Origin: Streptomyces albospinus
GTDB taxonomy: Bacteria > Actinomycetota > Actinomycetes > Streptomycetales > Streptomycetaceae
Direction: 5' to 3'
DNA length: 64,000 bases
Assembly (NCBI RefSeq): GCF_014648695.1
Contig: NZ_BMRP01000014.1
Coordinates: 1-64,000, forward strand
Shown: piece by piece, positions 1-9,700 of the stretch
Layout: each line of letters opens with the position of its first letter
Position numbering within the stretch: the first letter of the stretch is position 1
Position numbers and translations under genes: made by a program
Notes under the pieces: generated by a model
The model's database searches: none
What the model was told of the DNA's origin: nothing
What the model saw: only the letters and a program-made list of their open reading frames with translations

Positions 1-1
1 A

Positions 2-40
2 GGGGCTCGGCGGACCACGCGAGGAAAGCTTCCGAGCCCC
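2..40. terminator. Possible terminator hairpin at the left edge
   Basis: A perfect 9-base inverted repeat, GGGGCTCGG at 2-10 and CCGAGCCCC at 32-40, encloses a 21-base loop. No T-tract follows. It may end a gene lying left of the window. I see no gene between here and position 272. Confidence 0.35.
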
Positions 41-272
41 CGCGGATCCGCACCAGAACTTCACCGGGTCCGGCAGCCCCTCGAGTGCCGATCAGCAGCA
101 CTCCGGTACAGCCGATCACGGCATCGTCCTGCGCCATCGACGGCTGCCCTCCCCCCGTTACGTTCCTGGAATCCGACGATAGCGCTCCGGTGAACGGGGG
201 CCTATGGCGGGACGGCGGCGAGTTGGTGGTCCGTTGAGGTGGCGTGGATCCGCGGCGCTCGGGGGAGCGCGG

Positions 273-929
273 TCAGGGCGAAACCTCCAGGGTGTCGAGG
301 GCGGCCAGGATGTCGGCGGGCTCGGCGCGGGCGGTGTAGTCGGTGTCGACGAAGGCCCAGCGGATGACGCCCTCGCGGTCGATGACATAGGTGGCGGGCA
401 GCGGCAGGGTGCGCGGATGGCCGCCGTTGACGCGCTGGAGATCGAAGCCGAAGGAGTCGTACGTGGCGGCCAGGTCGTCGGGCAGGTCGAAGCTGAGGCC
501 GTAACTCTTGGCCGTATCGGAACCGACATCGCTGAGGACATCGAAGGCGAGTCCGTGCTTCTCGGTGAGGGAGAGCGACTCGTCCGGTATTTGCGGGGAC
601 ACGGCCACCAGGCGGGCGCCCCGGGCGGTGATCCCGGCGTGCTGCTCCTGGAGGGCGCGCAGGGCGATATTGCAGTACGGGCACCAGGCGCCGCGGTAGA
701 AGGTGAGGACGACGGGCCCGGCGGCGAGCAGGGCGTCGAGGGAGACGGCGCTGCCGGTCGCCGACGGGAGGCTGAACGAGGGGGCCCGCTCGCCTGCTCG
801 GCGGGCGCGGTCGGCCTGGCCCGAGGCGGCGAGATCGCGGGCGGCGCGCTCCATCACTTCGCGGGCGGCGGCCGGGATGTCCGGGTAACGGGTGCGGAAG
901 AAGGCGGTCAGCTCGTCCTGGAGGCTCAT
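273..929 (-). CDS. AhpC/TSA-type peroxiredoxin-like (redoxin) protein
   Basis: A 218-aa protein with a thioredoxin-like fold, likely reducing peroxides in the cytoplasm. The core motif is FYRGAWCPYC with a CxxC pair at about residues 83 and 86, typical of the AhpC/TSA redoxins that carry both cysteines on the first helix. The first ~50 residues are helical and come before the redoxin domain. There is no signal peptide. The ATG at 929 overlaps the stop of the upstream TetR gene as ATGA, so the two form one translationally coupled operon. This implies that the regulator controls its own redox partner. The substrate is not readable from the sequence. Confidence 0.88.
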   Translation of the reverse strand: MSLQDELTAFFRTRYPDIPAAAREVMERAARDLAASGQADRARRAGERAPSFSLPSATGSAVSLDALLAAGPVVLTFYRGAWCPYCNIALRALQEQHAGITARGARLVAVSPQIPDESLSLTEKHGLAFDVLSDVGSDTAKSYGLSFDLPDDLAATYDSFGFDLQRVNGGHPRTLPLPATYVIDREGVIRWAFVDTDYTARAEPADILAALDTLEVSP

Positions 930-1555
930 GGGCGGGTCACTCCTGTGTGGGCTGTGTGAGGTGTGGATTCGGCGCGCAGGGGCGCGAGGGCGGCGGTGAC
1001 GGTGTCGGTCAGCGACCCGGCGTCGGCACCGGCGCGGGAGCGCAGATTCACGCCGTACGCGAGGGTCGACAGCACGGCAGCGGCGGCGTCGAGGTCGGTG
1101 CCGGGCGGGAGTTGGCCGAGATCGGCGGCCGTGGCGAGCGCGGCGCGCAGGGCCGATTGGAGCGTGCCGTGGTGCGTCTCCAGAAGGGTGCGTATCCCGG
1201 GGTCGGCACATTCGGGACCGGCGTAGGCGTTGGTGACCATGCAGCCCCAGCCGGCGACCGCGCCGGAGCAGCGGACGTCGATGAGCGTGCCGAAGAACTC
1301 CTCGATGGCGGTGAGTCCCGTGCTCGTCGCGGCGAGTTGGGCGAAGGCCGGTGCGGAGTGCTGCTCTATGTACCGGCCGAGGGCCGCGGCGTAGAGGTCG
1401 TCCTTGTTGCCGAACGTGGCGTAGAGGCTGGAGCGGCTGACTCCGGTCGCGGTCACCAGGGACTGGATTCCGGTGGTGGCCATGCCCTGGTGCCAGAAGA
1501 CCTGGACGATGTCGTCCAGCACCACATCGGGGTTGAAGTGCTTGATGTCGGGCAT
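926..1555 (-). CDS. TetR/AcrR family transcriptional regulator
   Basis: A 209-aa repressor-type protein. The N-terminal DNA-binding domain covers roughly residues 10-55 and ends in the usual SRSSLYATFGNKDDLY helix. The C-terminal ligand-binding half has the MVTNAY pattern seen in many actinobacterial TetR proteins. I chose the ATG at 1555 because a strong ribosome site (AAAGGAGC) lies directly upstream; the frame stays open further upstream but without such a site. It is the first gene of a two-gene operon with the redoxin, so it probably senses oxidative or electrophile stress. The ligand is unknown. Confidence 0.88.
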   Translation of the reverse strand: MPDIKHFNPDVVLDDIVQVFWHQGMATTGIQSLVTATGVSRSSLYATFGNKDDLYAAALGRYIEQHSAPAFAQLAATSTGLTAIEEFFGTLIDVRCSGAVAGWGCMVTNAYAGPECADPGIRTLLETHHGTLQSALRAALATAADLGQLPPGTDLDAAAAVLSTLAYGVNLRSRAGADAGSLTDTVTAALAPLRAESTPHTAHTGVTRP

Positions 1556-1704
1556 GAGTTGCTCCTTTCGTCGCGTGCGGTGCCGATCTCGGTGCTGCTC
1601 CGTCATCTCTCCGCTCCGGGAGTCGGGATGGCTCCGTGATCTCGGAACGGTCATTCCAGGATAGCTTCAAGTCGCCCGCGTGCCAAGGCCTTTGAAAAAA
1701 ATCC

Positions 1705-3222
1705 TCACGGAGAGTGATGGCTCCCGCCCGGTTGCCCTCGCCGCCGGGCGGTGTTCGGGAGGAAGGGCAGCAGCACCGAGATCAGCACGGCGAGCGCGGC
1801 GTTGAACGCGACGGCGACGGCCAGCGCGTGGCCGTAGGCGGCGGTGTCGTGGTGCGGGGCGGTGCCCAGGGCGCCGTAGAAGAGCACGCCGATGAGCGCG
1901 ACCCCGACCGCGCCGCCGACCTGCTGCCCGGTGGACAGCACTCCGGAGGCCATGCCGACCTCCTTCGGGCCGACGTTGGCGAGCACCGCGTTGAGCAGCG
2001 GCGTGACCAGCAGCCCGTTGCCGGCGCCGACCAGGAGCAGCGACGGGGTCAGTTCCCCGGAGGTGAGCGCGGGTCCGGCGCCGGCGGCCACAACGAGCGT
2101 GATGAGGAAGCCCAGGCCGCTGATCAGGGCGCCGGCCTGGAGGACGCGGCGCCCGAAGCGGGCGAGCCGGCCGGCGAGCAGGCTGGTGGCGAAGAAGACC
2201 ACCGCGAACGGCGTATAGGCCAGACCGGCGCCGAGCGGGTCCTTGCCCAGGCCGTCCTGGAGGGTGAGGGAGAGGACGAGGAAGAAGGAGTTGATGCCCG
2301 CGTAGGCGAGCAGGACCAGGGCCATACCGACCGCGAACGGGCGCTCGCGGAGCAGCCGCAGCCGCACGAGCGGGTCGCCGCCCGAGGCGTCCACCCGCCG
2401 TTCCACCCGGGCGAACGCGGCGAACGCGAGCAGGCTCACGGCCAGGCTGAGCCAGGTCCACAGCGGCCAGCCGGACGCGCGCCCCTCGACCAGCGGGACG
2501 ACGAGGAGCACCAGGGCGAAGGTGAGCACGGCTGCGCCGCGCAGGTCCAGGCGGCGTGCTTCCGGGGCGCGCGACTCGGGGACGTACCGGGCGGCGAGCA
2601 GCAGGGTGACCACACCGACGGGCACATTGACCCAGAAGACCGGGCGCCAGGAGGAGCCGAAGAGATCGGCGGAGATCAGGAGGCCGCCGAGCAACTGCCC
2701 GGCGACGGTGGCCATTCCGATGACCGCGCCGAGCGCACCGAACGCCCTGGGGCGCCGTTCCGCCGGGAGCAGTACCTGGATCATCGCGAAGACCTGCGGG
2801 AACATCGCCGCCGCGCTCAAACCCTGGACGAGCCGGGCGGTGATCAGGGTGCCCGAACCGGGGGCCAGGGCACAGCCCACGGAGGACACGGTGAAGAGCC
2901 CCATGCCGAGCAGGAAGACCCGCTTGCGGCCGAACCGGTCGCCGAGGCGGGCCACGGTGATCAGGGCGACGGCGTAGGTGAGTTGGTAGCCGGCGAGGAT
3001 CAGCTGGATGTCGGCGGCGGAGGAGTGCAGGTCCGCCTGGATGGCGGGCGCGGCGACCAGCACGATGAAGGTGTCGAGAACGGCCATGAAGGCGCCGGCG
3101 AGGACGATGGCGAGAGCGCGTCCCGGTGCCGCGGATGCCTGCCGTCCGGCACGCCGGCCCCGCTTCGCCGCCGAAGGCTGCACCGCCGCCGCGGCACCCG
3201 ACGGGCGTGTTGTCTGTGTCAT
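1705..3222 (-). CDS. MFS drug-efflux transporter, DHA2 (EmrB/QacA) type
   Basis: A 505-aa integral membrane protein with about 14 hydrophobic segments, the length and layout of DHA2 proton antiporters. The loop after helix 2 has the family motif ARLGDRFGRKRVF, and helix 5 carries a GxxxGPxxGG-like stretch (VAGQLLGGLLI). A basic, Ala-rich tail precedes the first helix. It is divergent from the XRE regulator at 3321, across 98 bases holding a small inverted repeat (GCATA 3251-3255, TATGC 3267-3271), so that regulator is the likely controller. No clear ribosome site precedes the ATG, so the transcript may be leaderless. The substrate is unknown. Confidence 0.9.
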   Translation of the reverse strand: MTQTTRPSGAAAAVQPSAAKRGRRAGRQASAAPGRALAIVLAGAFMAVLDTFIVLVAAPAIQADLHSSAADIQLILAGYQLTYAVALITVARLGDRFGRKRVFLLGMGLFTVSSVGCALAPGSGTLITARLVQGLSAAAMFPQVFAMIQVLLPAERRPRAFGALGAVIGMATVAGQLLGGLLISADLFGSSWRPVFWVNVPVGVVTLLLAARYVPESRAPEARRLDLRGAAVLTFALVLLVVPLVEGRASGWPLWTWLSLAVSLLAFAAFARVERRVDASGGDPLVRLRLLRERPFAVGMALVLLAYAGINSFFLVLSLTLQDGLGKDPLGAGLAYTPFAVVFFATSLLAGRLARFGRRVLQAGALISGLGFLITLVVAAGAGPALTSGELTPSLLLVGAGNGLLVTPLLNAVLANVGPKEVGMASGVLSTGQQVGGAVGVALIGVLFYGALGTAPHHDTAAYGHALAVAVAFNAALAVLISVLLPFLPNTARRRGQPGGSHHSP

Positions 3223-3320
3223 GCAGCAACGATCGAACAGCCCCGAACGGGCATACAGAGACCGATTATGCTGGTGTTTCCGCTACCACCGACCGAGAGC
3301 CTCCGCCACCGGGAGAGTCG

Positions 3321-4154
3321 ATGACCGACCAGGACCGGCGGCGCGTACTCGCGGAGTTCCTGCGCTCGCGCCGGGAGCGGATCACGCCGCAGGACGCGGG
3401 CATTCTGGCCGGACCCCGGCGGCGTACGCCAGGGCTGCGGCGCGAGGAGGTCGCCCAGCTCTCCGGTGTCAGTGTGACCTGGTACACCTGGCTGGAACAG
3501 GCCCGCGACATCAGCGTGAGCCGACAGGTCCTGACGAGCCTGGCGCGGGCCCTGATGCTCAGCTCGGTCGAGCTGCGGCATCTGTTCGCGCTGGCCGGGG
3601 AGCGGCCCCCGGAGCAGCCTCCGGTCCGCGGCCCCGGGCCCGCGTTGCAGCGGCTGGTGGACGCGCTCGCTCCGCATCCGGCGTATCTGCTGGACGCCAA
3701 CTGGGACCTGGTGGGCTGGAACAGTGCGGAGGCCGGGCTGATCGGCGACCCCGGGGAGCTGGCGCCGGAGGAACGCAACCTGCTGTGGCTGGTCTTCACG
3801 GACCCGGCGATGCGGTCGCTGCTGACCGACTGGGAGGGGCAGGCGCGGGATCTGGTCGCCCAGTTCCGGGCCGATGCGCGGGAGCGGTTCGACGATCCGC
3901 GATTCGACCGGCTCACCCGGGAACTCCGGGAGGTGAGTGCGGAGTTCAACGAGTGGTGGCAGGCGCACGACCTCGCGGACTTCGGCAGCAGCCGCAGGGT
4001 GTTCCGGCATCCGCGGGTCGGGTTGCTGACATTCGACTATGTGAAGCTGGCGGCACTGGACGCGCCGGGCGTGAAGTTGTTCGTGTGCATGCCGGCGGAC
4101 GAGGAGACGCAGCGCAAGCTGCCCGCCCTCGCCACGGCCTCGAAGAACGTGTAG
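3321..4154 (+). CDS. XRE-family regulator with MmyB-like ligand-binding domain
   Basis: A 277-aa protein. Residues ~10-75 form an XRE helix-turn-helix of the kind with the RRRTPGLRREEVAQLSGVS motif. Residues ~100-265 match the MmyB-like PAS-related domain (YLLDANWDLVGWN, then WWQAHDLADF). In actinomycetes these regulators usually sit divergent to the enzyme or pump they control, as here with the MFS transporter. The domain is thought to bind a small hydrophobic ligand. The start is the ATG at 3321 behind GGGAGAG. Confidence 0.9.
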   Translation: MTDQDRRRVLAEFLRSRRERITPQDAGILAGPRRRTPGLRREEVAQLSGVSVTWYTWLEQARDISVSRQVLTSLARALMLSSVELRHLFALAGERPPEQPPVRGPGPALQRLVDALAPHPAYLLDANWDLVGWNSAEAGLIGDPGELAPEERNLLWLVFTDPAMRSLLTDWEGQARDLVAQFRADARERFDDPRFDRLTRELREVSAEFNEWWQAHDLADFGSSRRVFRHPRVGLLTFDYVKLAALDAPGVKLFVCMPADEETQRKLPALATASKNV

Positions 4155-4238
4155 GGGAAGCCGCCGCCCGCCCCGTATCCCGATCCCGCCTGCCCGCAGG
4201 ACGCCCCCCTCGCAGGACATACGCCTGCCCGACGCCCG

Positions 4239-4718
4239 TCAGCGGACCGGTAGCGATGGCCGGCCGGCTCCCCGCTCCGCCTCCGGCCGCGGGCCGACGA
4301 TGCGCCGCTCGCCTTCCGTGATCGGGACGTCGTGGATCCCCGCCTCCCGCCGGCGCATCAGCCCCGCCTCGTCGAACTCCCACAGCTCGTTGCCGTAGCT
4401 CCGCCACCACTGCCCGCTCGCGTCCCGGCACTCGTACTGGAACCGCACCGCGATGCGGTTCCCCGAGTACGACCAGAGCTCCTTGCGCAGCGCGTAGTCC
4501 AGCTCCCGGGCCCACTTCTTGCGCAGGAACTCGACGATCTCGGCACGGCCGGCGAGGAAGGTGTCCCGGTTCCGCCAGACCGAGTCCTCGGTGTAGGCGA
4601 GGGCGACGCGCTCGGGGTCGCGGGTGTTCCAGGCGTCCTCGGCGGCCTGGACCTTCTGGCGCGCGGACTCCTCGTCGAACGGGGGGAAGGGGGGACGTGG
4701 CTGCGTCACGGCTGTCAT
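4239..4718 (-). CDS. NTF2-like protein, DUF1348 family
   Basis: A 159-aa protein of the SnoaL/NTF2-like alpha+beta barrel class. The run AEDAWNTRDPERVALAYTED and the later QYECRDASGQWWRSYGNE are hallmarks of DUF1348. The biochemical role of the family is not established. I start it at the ATG at 4718, preceded by AGGAG at a good distance; an ATG eight codons upstream lacks this. It is divergent from a TetR gene, with two palindromes between them, so it is probably the target of that repressor. There is no signal peptide or membrane segment. Confidence 0.85.
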   Translation of the reverse strand: MTAVTQPRPPFPPFDEESARQKVQAAEDAWNTRDPERVALAYTEDSVWRNRDTFLAGRAEIVEFLRKKWARELDYALRKELWSYSGNRIAVRFQYECRDASGQWWRSYGNELWEFDEAGLMRRREAGIHDVPITEGERRIVGPRPEAERGAGRPSLPVR

Positions 4719-4773
4719 GGGAGGGCTCCTGTCGGTGCGCATGCTGCTGCTGGCAGCGCCGGGGAACGCTGGC

Positions 4774-4789
4774 GAGAACGCTCGTTCTC
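4774..4789. promoter_or_regulatory. TetR-type operator, copy 1 (near-perfect palindrome)
   Basis: GAGAACGCTCGTTCTC is a 16-base palindrome with one mismatched central pair. It shares the GAGAACG/CGTTCTC arms with the site at 4808-4825, centre-to-centre distance 35 bases. It lies between the DUF1348 and TetR genes. Confidence 0.75.
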
Positions 4790-4807
4790 CGGTGCGTCGG
4801 CTAGTGT

Positions 4808-4825
4808 AGAGAACGATCGTTCTCT
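4808..4825. promoter_or_regulatory. TetR-type operator, copy 2 (perfect palindrome)
   Basis: AGAGAACGATCGTTCTCT is a perfect 18-base palindrome ending 17 bases before the GTG of the TetR gene. It is the natural autoregulatory site for that gene. With copy 1 it would let one repressor shut both divergent promoters. Confidence 0.82.
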
Positions 4826-4842
4826 TGGGAAGGCGGGCCGCT

Positions 4843-5478
4843 GTGGCAGACCACGACGACGTACGGACGCGGACAGACGACGTACGGACGCGGATACTCG
4901 ACGCCGCGGAGAAGCTGTTCTACGAGCGCGGCATCCAGGCCGTCGGCATGGACGAACTCCGCACCGCCGCCGGCGTCTCCCTCAAGCGCCTCTACGGCAC
5001 CTTCCCCGCCAAGCACGACCTCGTCGAGGCGTATCTGCGCCGCCGCGACGAGCACTGGCGCGCCTCCCTCGCCGCCTACGTGGACGCCCACTCCGGCACT
5101 CCGGGAGCCGCCCCCCTCGCAGTCTTCGACTGGCTGGAGACGTGGTTCGCCGCACCGGACTTCCGTGGCTGCGCCTTCATCAACGCGTACGGCGAACTGG
5201 GCGCCACATCGGAGGGCGTCGGCCGGGTCACCCGCGAGCACAAGCTGGCCCTGCGCACCTATCTGGCCGACCTGGTACGGCCGTTGGCGGCCACTGCCTC
5301 CGACGAGGCCGCAGGGCCGGGTGGCGTCACCACCGTGCTCGCCGGCCAGCTGGCGCTGCTGATCGACGGCGCGATCACCGCCGCCGCGGTCACGGGCGAC
5401 CCGGCCGCCGCCCGCACCGCCCGCGCGGCGGCCGAGGCGCTGGTGCGGGGAGTCGGGGGCGGGCGCACGGGGGTCTGA
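4843..5478 (+). CDS. TetR/AcrR family transcriptional regulator
   Basis: A 211-aa regulator. The DNA-binding domain spans about residues 10-62, with RILDAAEKLFYERGIQAVGM followed by the recognition helix segment VSLKRLYGTFPAKHDLV. The C-terminal half contains the FRGCAFINAYGEL pattern common in TetR_C domains of this subgroup. The GTG at 4843 is preferred because GGGAAGG lies 8 bases upstream; a TTG at 4827 region is possible but overlaps the operator. Two palindromes upstream and the divergent DUF1348 gene suggest a compact self-regulated pair. Confidence 0.87.
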   Translation: MADHDDVRTRTDDVRTRILDAAEKLFYERGIQAVGMDELRTAAGVSLKRLYGTFPAKHDLVEAYLRRRDEHWRASLAAYVDAHSGTPGAAPLAVFDWLETWFAAPDFRGCAFINAYGELGATSEGVGRVTREHKLALRTYLADLVRPLAATASDEAAGPGGVTTVLAGQLALLIDGAITAAAVTGDPAAARTARAAAEALVRGVGGGRTGV

Positions 5479-5671
5479 ATTTCCGGGGCTGCGTGCGTCG
5501 CAATGGTGCCGCCTCTTATGGCGACGGTGGCTCGCTCCTCTCCGAGATAATTGAAAATAAAAAGGCTCCCTGGTCGGTTTATTCGGGCCGACTCCCGGCG
5601 GTGTTGTCAGTGCCGTGTGTCAAAGTGGGTCCGGTAGCGAGCTGAACGAACAACGGGGGAGGGGTCTCGCC

Positions 5672-6163
5672 ATGCCGTTGGCAGACGAGGTGGCGGCGTT
5701 CCATGAGGGGCAACCGAATCCAGCCGCGCTGGTCGGCGAATTCCGTCGCACGCACGTGATACTTCCGGTCGCCAATGACTCCTTCCTCTCAGCGGAGTTG
5801 GACGGTATCCGCTGGCTCTATGCCTTCACCGATGAGGATGCGCTGTCCCGTTTTGCCGCAGCCCGCGGGAGCGAGCAGGGGACGGAGTGGCAGTACGTCA
5901 CCACGGCCGGCGCGCGCGTCCTCGACGTGCTGATACCTGCCGTCGACGGGCCGGCGGGGGTGGCGCTGGACGCGGGAAGTGAGCAGGGGATGCTCTTCCC
6001 ACCGGTATCCGGAATCGTCCCGGACGGCGCGGCTGTGGACGTGGACGCGAACGTAGGCGCGGACGTGAACGCGCCCGTAGACGTGAGCGCGGATGCAGGC
6101 GCGGCAACTTCTGCGGCCACTTCCGCGGATATTTCCGGCGCGATGCCCAGGGGGGTGGCGTAA
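5672..6163 (+). CDS. SseB-like protein, first gene of the RHS toxin operon
   Basis: A 163-aa protein. Residues ~1-105 resemble the SseB N-terminal fold (LPVANDSFLSAELDGIRWLY, then AFTDEDALSRFAA). The last ~50 residues are low complexity, rich in Ala, Val and Asp (repeats of the type DVDANVGADVNA). The ATG at 5672 follows GGGGGAGGGG. Its TAA is directly followed by the ATG of the next gene, so both are read as one operon with the RHS protein. In streptomycetes SseB-like genes often precede WXG/RHS genes; a chaperone or targeting role is only an inference. Confidence 0.75.
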   Translation: MPLADEVAAFHEGQPNPAALVGEFRRTHVILPVANDSFLSAELDGIRWLYAFTDEDALSRFAAARGSEQGTEWQYVTTAGARVLDVLIPAVDGPAGVALDAGSEQGMLFPPVSGIVPDGAAVDVDANVGADVNAPVDVSADAGAATSAATSADISGAMPRGVA

Positions 6164-6775
6164 ATGGGGCTGCTCAGGGGGGATGGCTACAACGTCGAAC
6201 CGGAGGCGTTCGAGGAGCTCACCAAGGGAATAAAAGCCGCAACGAGCGAACTGAAGGAACTGGGCTTTGATATCGAGGCCCAACTGGGGCGCGGTTTCGG
6301 CAAGTTGTCCATGGATGCCATGGAATGCGGTGACGACGGCCTGGCATCGATCTTCTCGTCGTTCTGCGACCGCTGGGGCTGGGGCGTCTACAACCTGATG
6401 CAGGACGCCAACCAATTCTCCAAGAAGCTGGGCATCACGGCCGGTCTCTACTACGAGCAGGAGCAGTACGTCTCGGATGTCCTCAAGGACGGTGTGAACG
6501 CCGCATGGGGCGACCCGACGATGACGGCCGAGCAGCTGCACAAGCAGTCCTGGGGCGATGTGGCCAATCCGCTCAAGCAGTTCGAGGGCGCGGACTGGGA
6601 CCCGACATCGGAAAAGTCGGTGGAGAAGCAACAGCAGGTGGCGGATCAGGCCGCGTCGTTCGCCCACGACGTGGCATCGGTCCCCGACCGTCTCGCCAAC
6701 GGCGGCAAGGACCCGTCCGAGACCACGGCGAAGATGCAGGGGCCGGATCAGGCAGGCGGGGGTAGCGGCAAGTGA
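6164..6775 (+). CDS. WXG-like helical partner protein of the T7SS RHS operon
   Basis: A 203-aa, mostly helical protein with no signal peptide or membrane segment. The FCDRWGWGVYNLMQDANQF motif, followed by a conserved LGITAGLYYEQEQYV segment, is typical of the small ESX-like partners encoded just before large actinobacterial RHS proteins. The C-terminal ~60 residues are polar and probably disordered. The gene starts directly after the previous stop (TAAATG) and its TGA overlaps the GTG of the RHS gene. Strict coupling suggests equimolar synthesis and perhaps co-secretion with the toxin. The exact family is not certain. Confidence 0.72.
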   Translation: MGLLRGDGYNVEPEAFEELTKGIKAATSELKELGFDIEAQLGRGFGKLSMDAMECGDDGLASIFSSFCDRWGWGVYNLMQDANQFSKKLGITAGLYYEQEQYVSDVLKDGVNAAWGDPTMTAEQLHKQSWGDVANPLKQFEGADWDPTSEKSVEKQQQVADQAASFAHDVASVPDRLANGGKDPSETTAKMQGPDQAGGGSGK

Positions 6776-9700
6776 GCATGTTCGGTGATGCCGTCAACGC
6801 GATCGGCGACGGGGCGAGCAAGCTCACGGGCGCCATCGAGCGCGGCGCGGGCGAGGTCGTCGAGTTCGGCGCGGACAAACTGGGCGACGGCCTGGAGGCG
6901 GTGGGCGCGGACGGCGCCGCCGATGCCGTCCGCTCGGCCGGCGACAAGGCCGCCGGGGCGCTGGGCGCGCATGTCGACGAGCGACAGCTGGGCGAGACCG
7001 ACGATCCCAAGGAGTTGATCCACGGCGATGTCGAGAAGCTCAACGAGACCGCGTCGCACCTGAAGGACTTCGCCGCGGCGTTCAACCGCGTCGCCGACGG
7101 CATGCGCAAGCTGGGCTCCGGCCAGCACTGGAGCGGCAAGGCGGCCGACGCGTTCCGTGAGGCGTTCGACATGCATCCCAAGCAGTGGATGTACACCGCC
7201 GATGCCTGCGACGACGCGTACAAGGCGCTGCACGCGTACGCGGAGACGGTGACCTGGGCGCAGAGCAAGGCCGTCGACGCGATCGAGAAGTACGCGCAGG
7301 CGCAGCGGGATTCCGAGCATGCGCTCAGCGCGTGGAAGGCGAAGGCCGAGGCGTACGTAGCGGCGGGCGAGAGCTACAACGCCGCGGTGGAACAGGGCGC
7401 GGATCCAGGCCCGCGGCCCAACCCTCCCGCCGATTACGTGGACCCGGGCACCGAGGGCCGCGAGGCGGCCCAGGACATGCTGAAGAACGCCCGCAGCCAG
7501 CGCGACGAGGCCGCCGAGCGGGCCCGTAACGCCATCAAGGGCGCCCTGGCCCACGCCCCGGACAAACCGCAGCTCACCGACCTGGCGAGCGCGGGCCTCA
7601 AGGACGCCGGCAAGGCGTTCGTCGTCGAGAACATGCACCTGGCCGGCGGGGCCGTGAAAGCCGCCGCCGACACCGTCAAACTCGCCCGCACCGTCAACCC
7701 CATGGACCCCTACAACATCGCCCACCCGTGGCAGTACATGGGCAACGTCTCGACCACCCTCCTGGGGTTGGCGCAGATGCCGCTCCACCCCACCGAACTC
7801 GCCAAGGGCATGCTCGGCTCGGGCTGGGGCAGCGACCCGTTCGACGCGGCGGGGGCGTTCGCGATCAACCTCGTCGGGGGCAAGGGGGCGGGCGGCCTGG
7901 CCAAGGGGGCGGCAAGGGCCGGCGCCAAGGACGCGGCCGAGAGCGCGGCACGCACTGCGGCAAAGGAGGGTGGCAAGCGCACGATTCGGGACCGGTTGCG
8001 CACCGGGTGGTGCAAGACCTTCGGCAGCGACCCCATCGACATGGCCACCGGCCGCATGATCCTGCCGCAGACCGACATCGCCCTCCCCGGCAGCCTCCCG
8101 CTCTCCTTCACCCGCACCTTCGAGTCCTCGTACCGCACCGGCCGCTGGTTCGGCCGTACGTGGATGTCCACGATCGACCAGCGCCTGGAGATCGACGCCG
8201 AGGGCGTCATCCTCATCGGCGAGGAGGGCAACTTCCTCCTCTACCCCCACCCCGCCGTCGGCGTCCCCACCCTCCCCCTCGAAGGCGACGGCGCCCCGCT
8301 CGCCCGCACCCCGGACGGCGACTACTTCCTCGTAGACCCGGCCACCGGTACCCGCCGCTACTTCACCGCCCACACCGAAAACCTCGCCCTCCTCGACGAG
8401 ATCTCCGACCGTCACGGCAACCACCAGACCTTCGACTACACCGAAGACGGCACCCCCACCGCCATCACCCACAGCGCCGGCTACCGCCTCCTGCTGACCA
8501 CCGAGGGCGACCGCGTCACCGCCCTCCACCTGGCCGGCGCCGCCCCCGACGGCAGCGACCAACTCCTGGCCACCTACGGCTACGACGCCTTCGGCAACCT
8601 CACCACCGTCACCAAGCCCGCCTCCGACCGCCCCCTCCGCTTCACCTACGACGACGCCGGCCGCATCACCTCCTGGACCGACACCAACCACAGCAGCTAC
8701 ACCTACGCCTACGACGAGGCGGACCGCTGCACCTCACAGGGCGGCATCGCGGGCCACCTCCGCGCCCGCTACGTCTGGGGCGACCCGGACCCCGAAACCG
8801 GCATCCGCACCAACCGCTTCTTCAACTCCCAGGACCAGCTCACCACTTACCAGGTCAACGACCACCACCAGATCGTCGCGACCACCGACCCCACCGGCGC
8901 CACCACCCGCACCACCCGCGACGCGAAGCACCGCATCCTCTCCACCACCGACCCCCTGGACCGCACCACCCACTTCACCTACGACGACGAGGGCCGCCCC
9001 ACCACCGTCACCCTCCCCGACGGCTCCTCGTCCACCACGGTCTACGACTCCCACGGCAACCCGCTCAACGTCACCGGCCCGGACGGCACCACCTGGACCC
9101 ACCGCTACGACGCCCGCGGCAATCGCGTCGCCACGACGGACCCCGCGGGTGCCACGACGACCTACAGCCACGACGCCCGCGGGAACCTTGCCTCGGTCAC
9201 CGACGCCCTCGGCAACACCACTCGCGTCTCCTGCAACGGGGCCGGCCTGCCTGTCTCGGTCACCGACCCCCTCGGCAACACCATCCACTACCGCCGCGAC
9301 AACTTCGGCCGCACCACCTCGGTAACGGATCCCCTCGGCGCGACCACCCACATGCTGTGGACCGTCGAAGGGAAACTCGCCGCCCGAATAGACCCCACCG
9401 GCGCCAGGGAAGAGTGGACCTACGACGGCGAGGGCAACCGCCTCACCCACACCGACGCCGTCGGCCAGACGACCCGTTTCGAATACACCCACTTCGACCT
9501 CCTCGCCGCCCGCACCGACCCGGACGGTGTCCGCCACGAGTTCACCCACGACACCGAACTCCGCCTCACCCAGGTCACCAACCCCCAGGGCCTGACCTGG
9601 AACTACGCCTACGACGGCGCGGGCCGCCTGATATCCGAGTCCGACTTCGACGACCGCGTGCTGAGCTATGTCCACGACGCGGCCGGCCAACTCGCCACCC

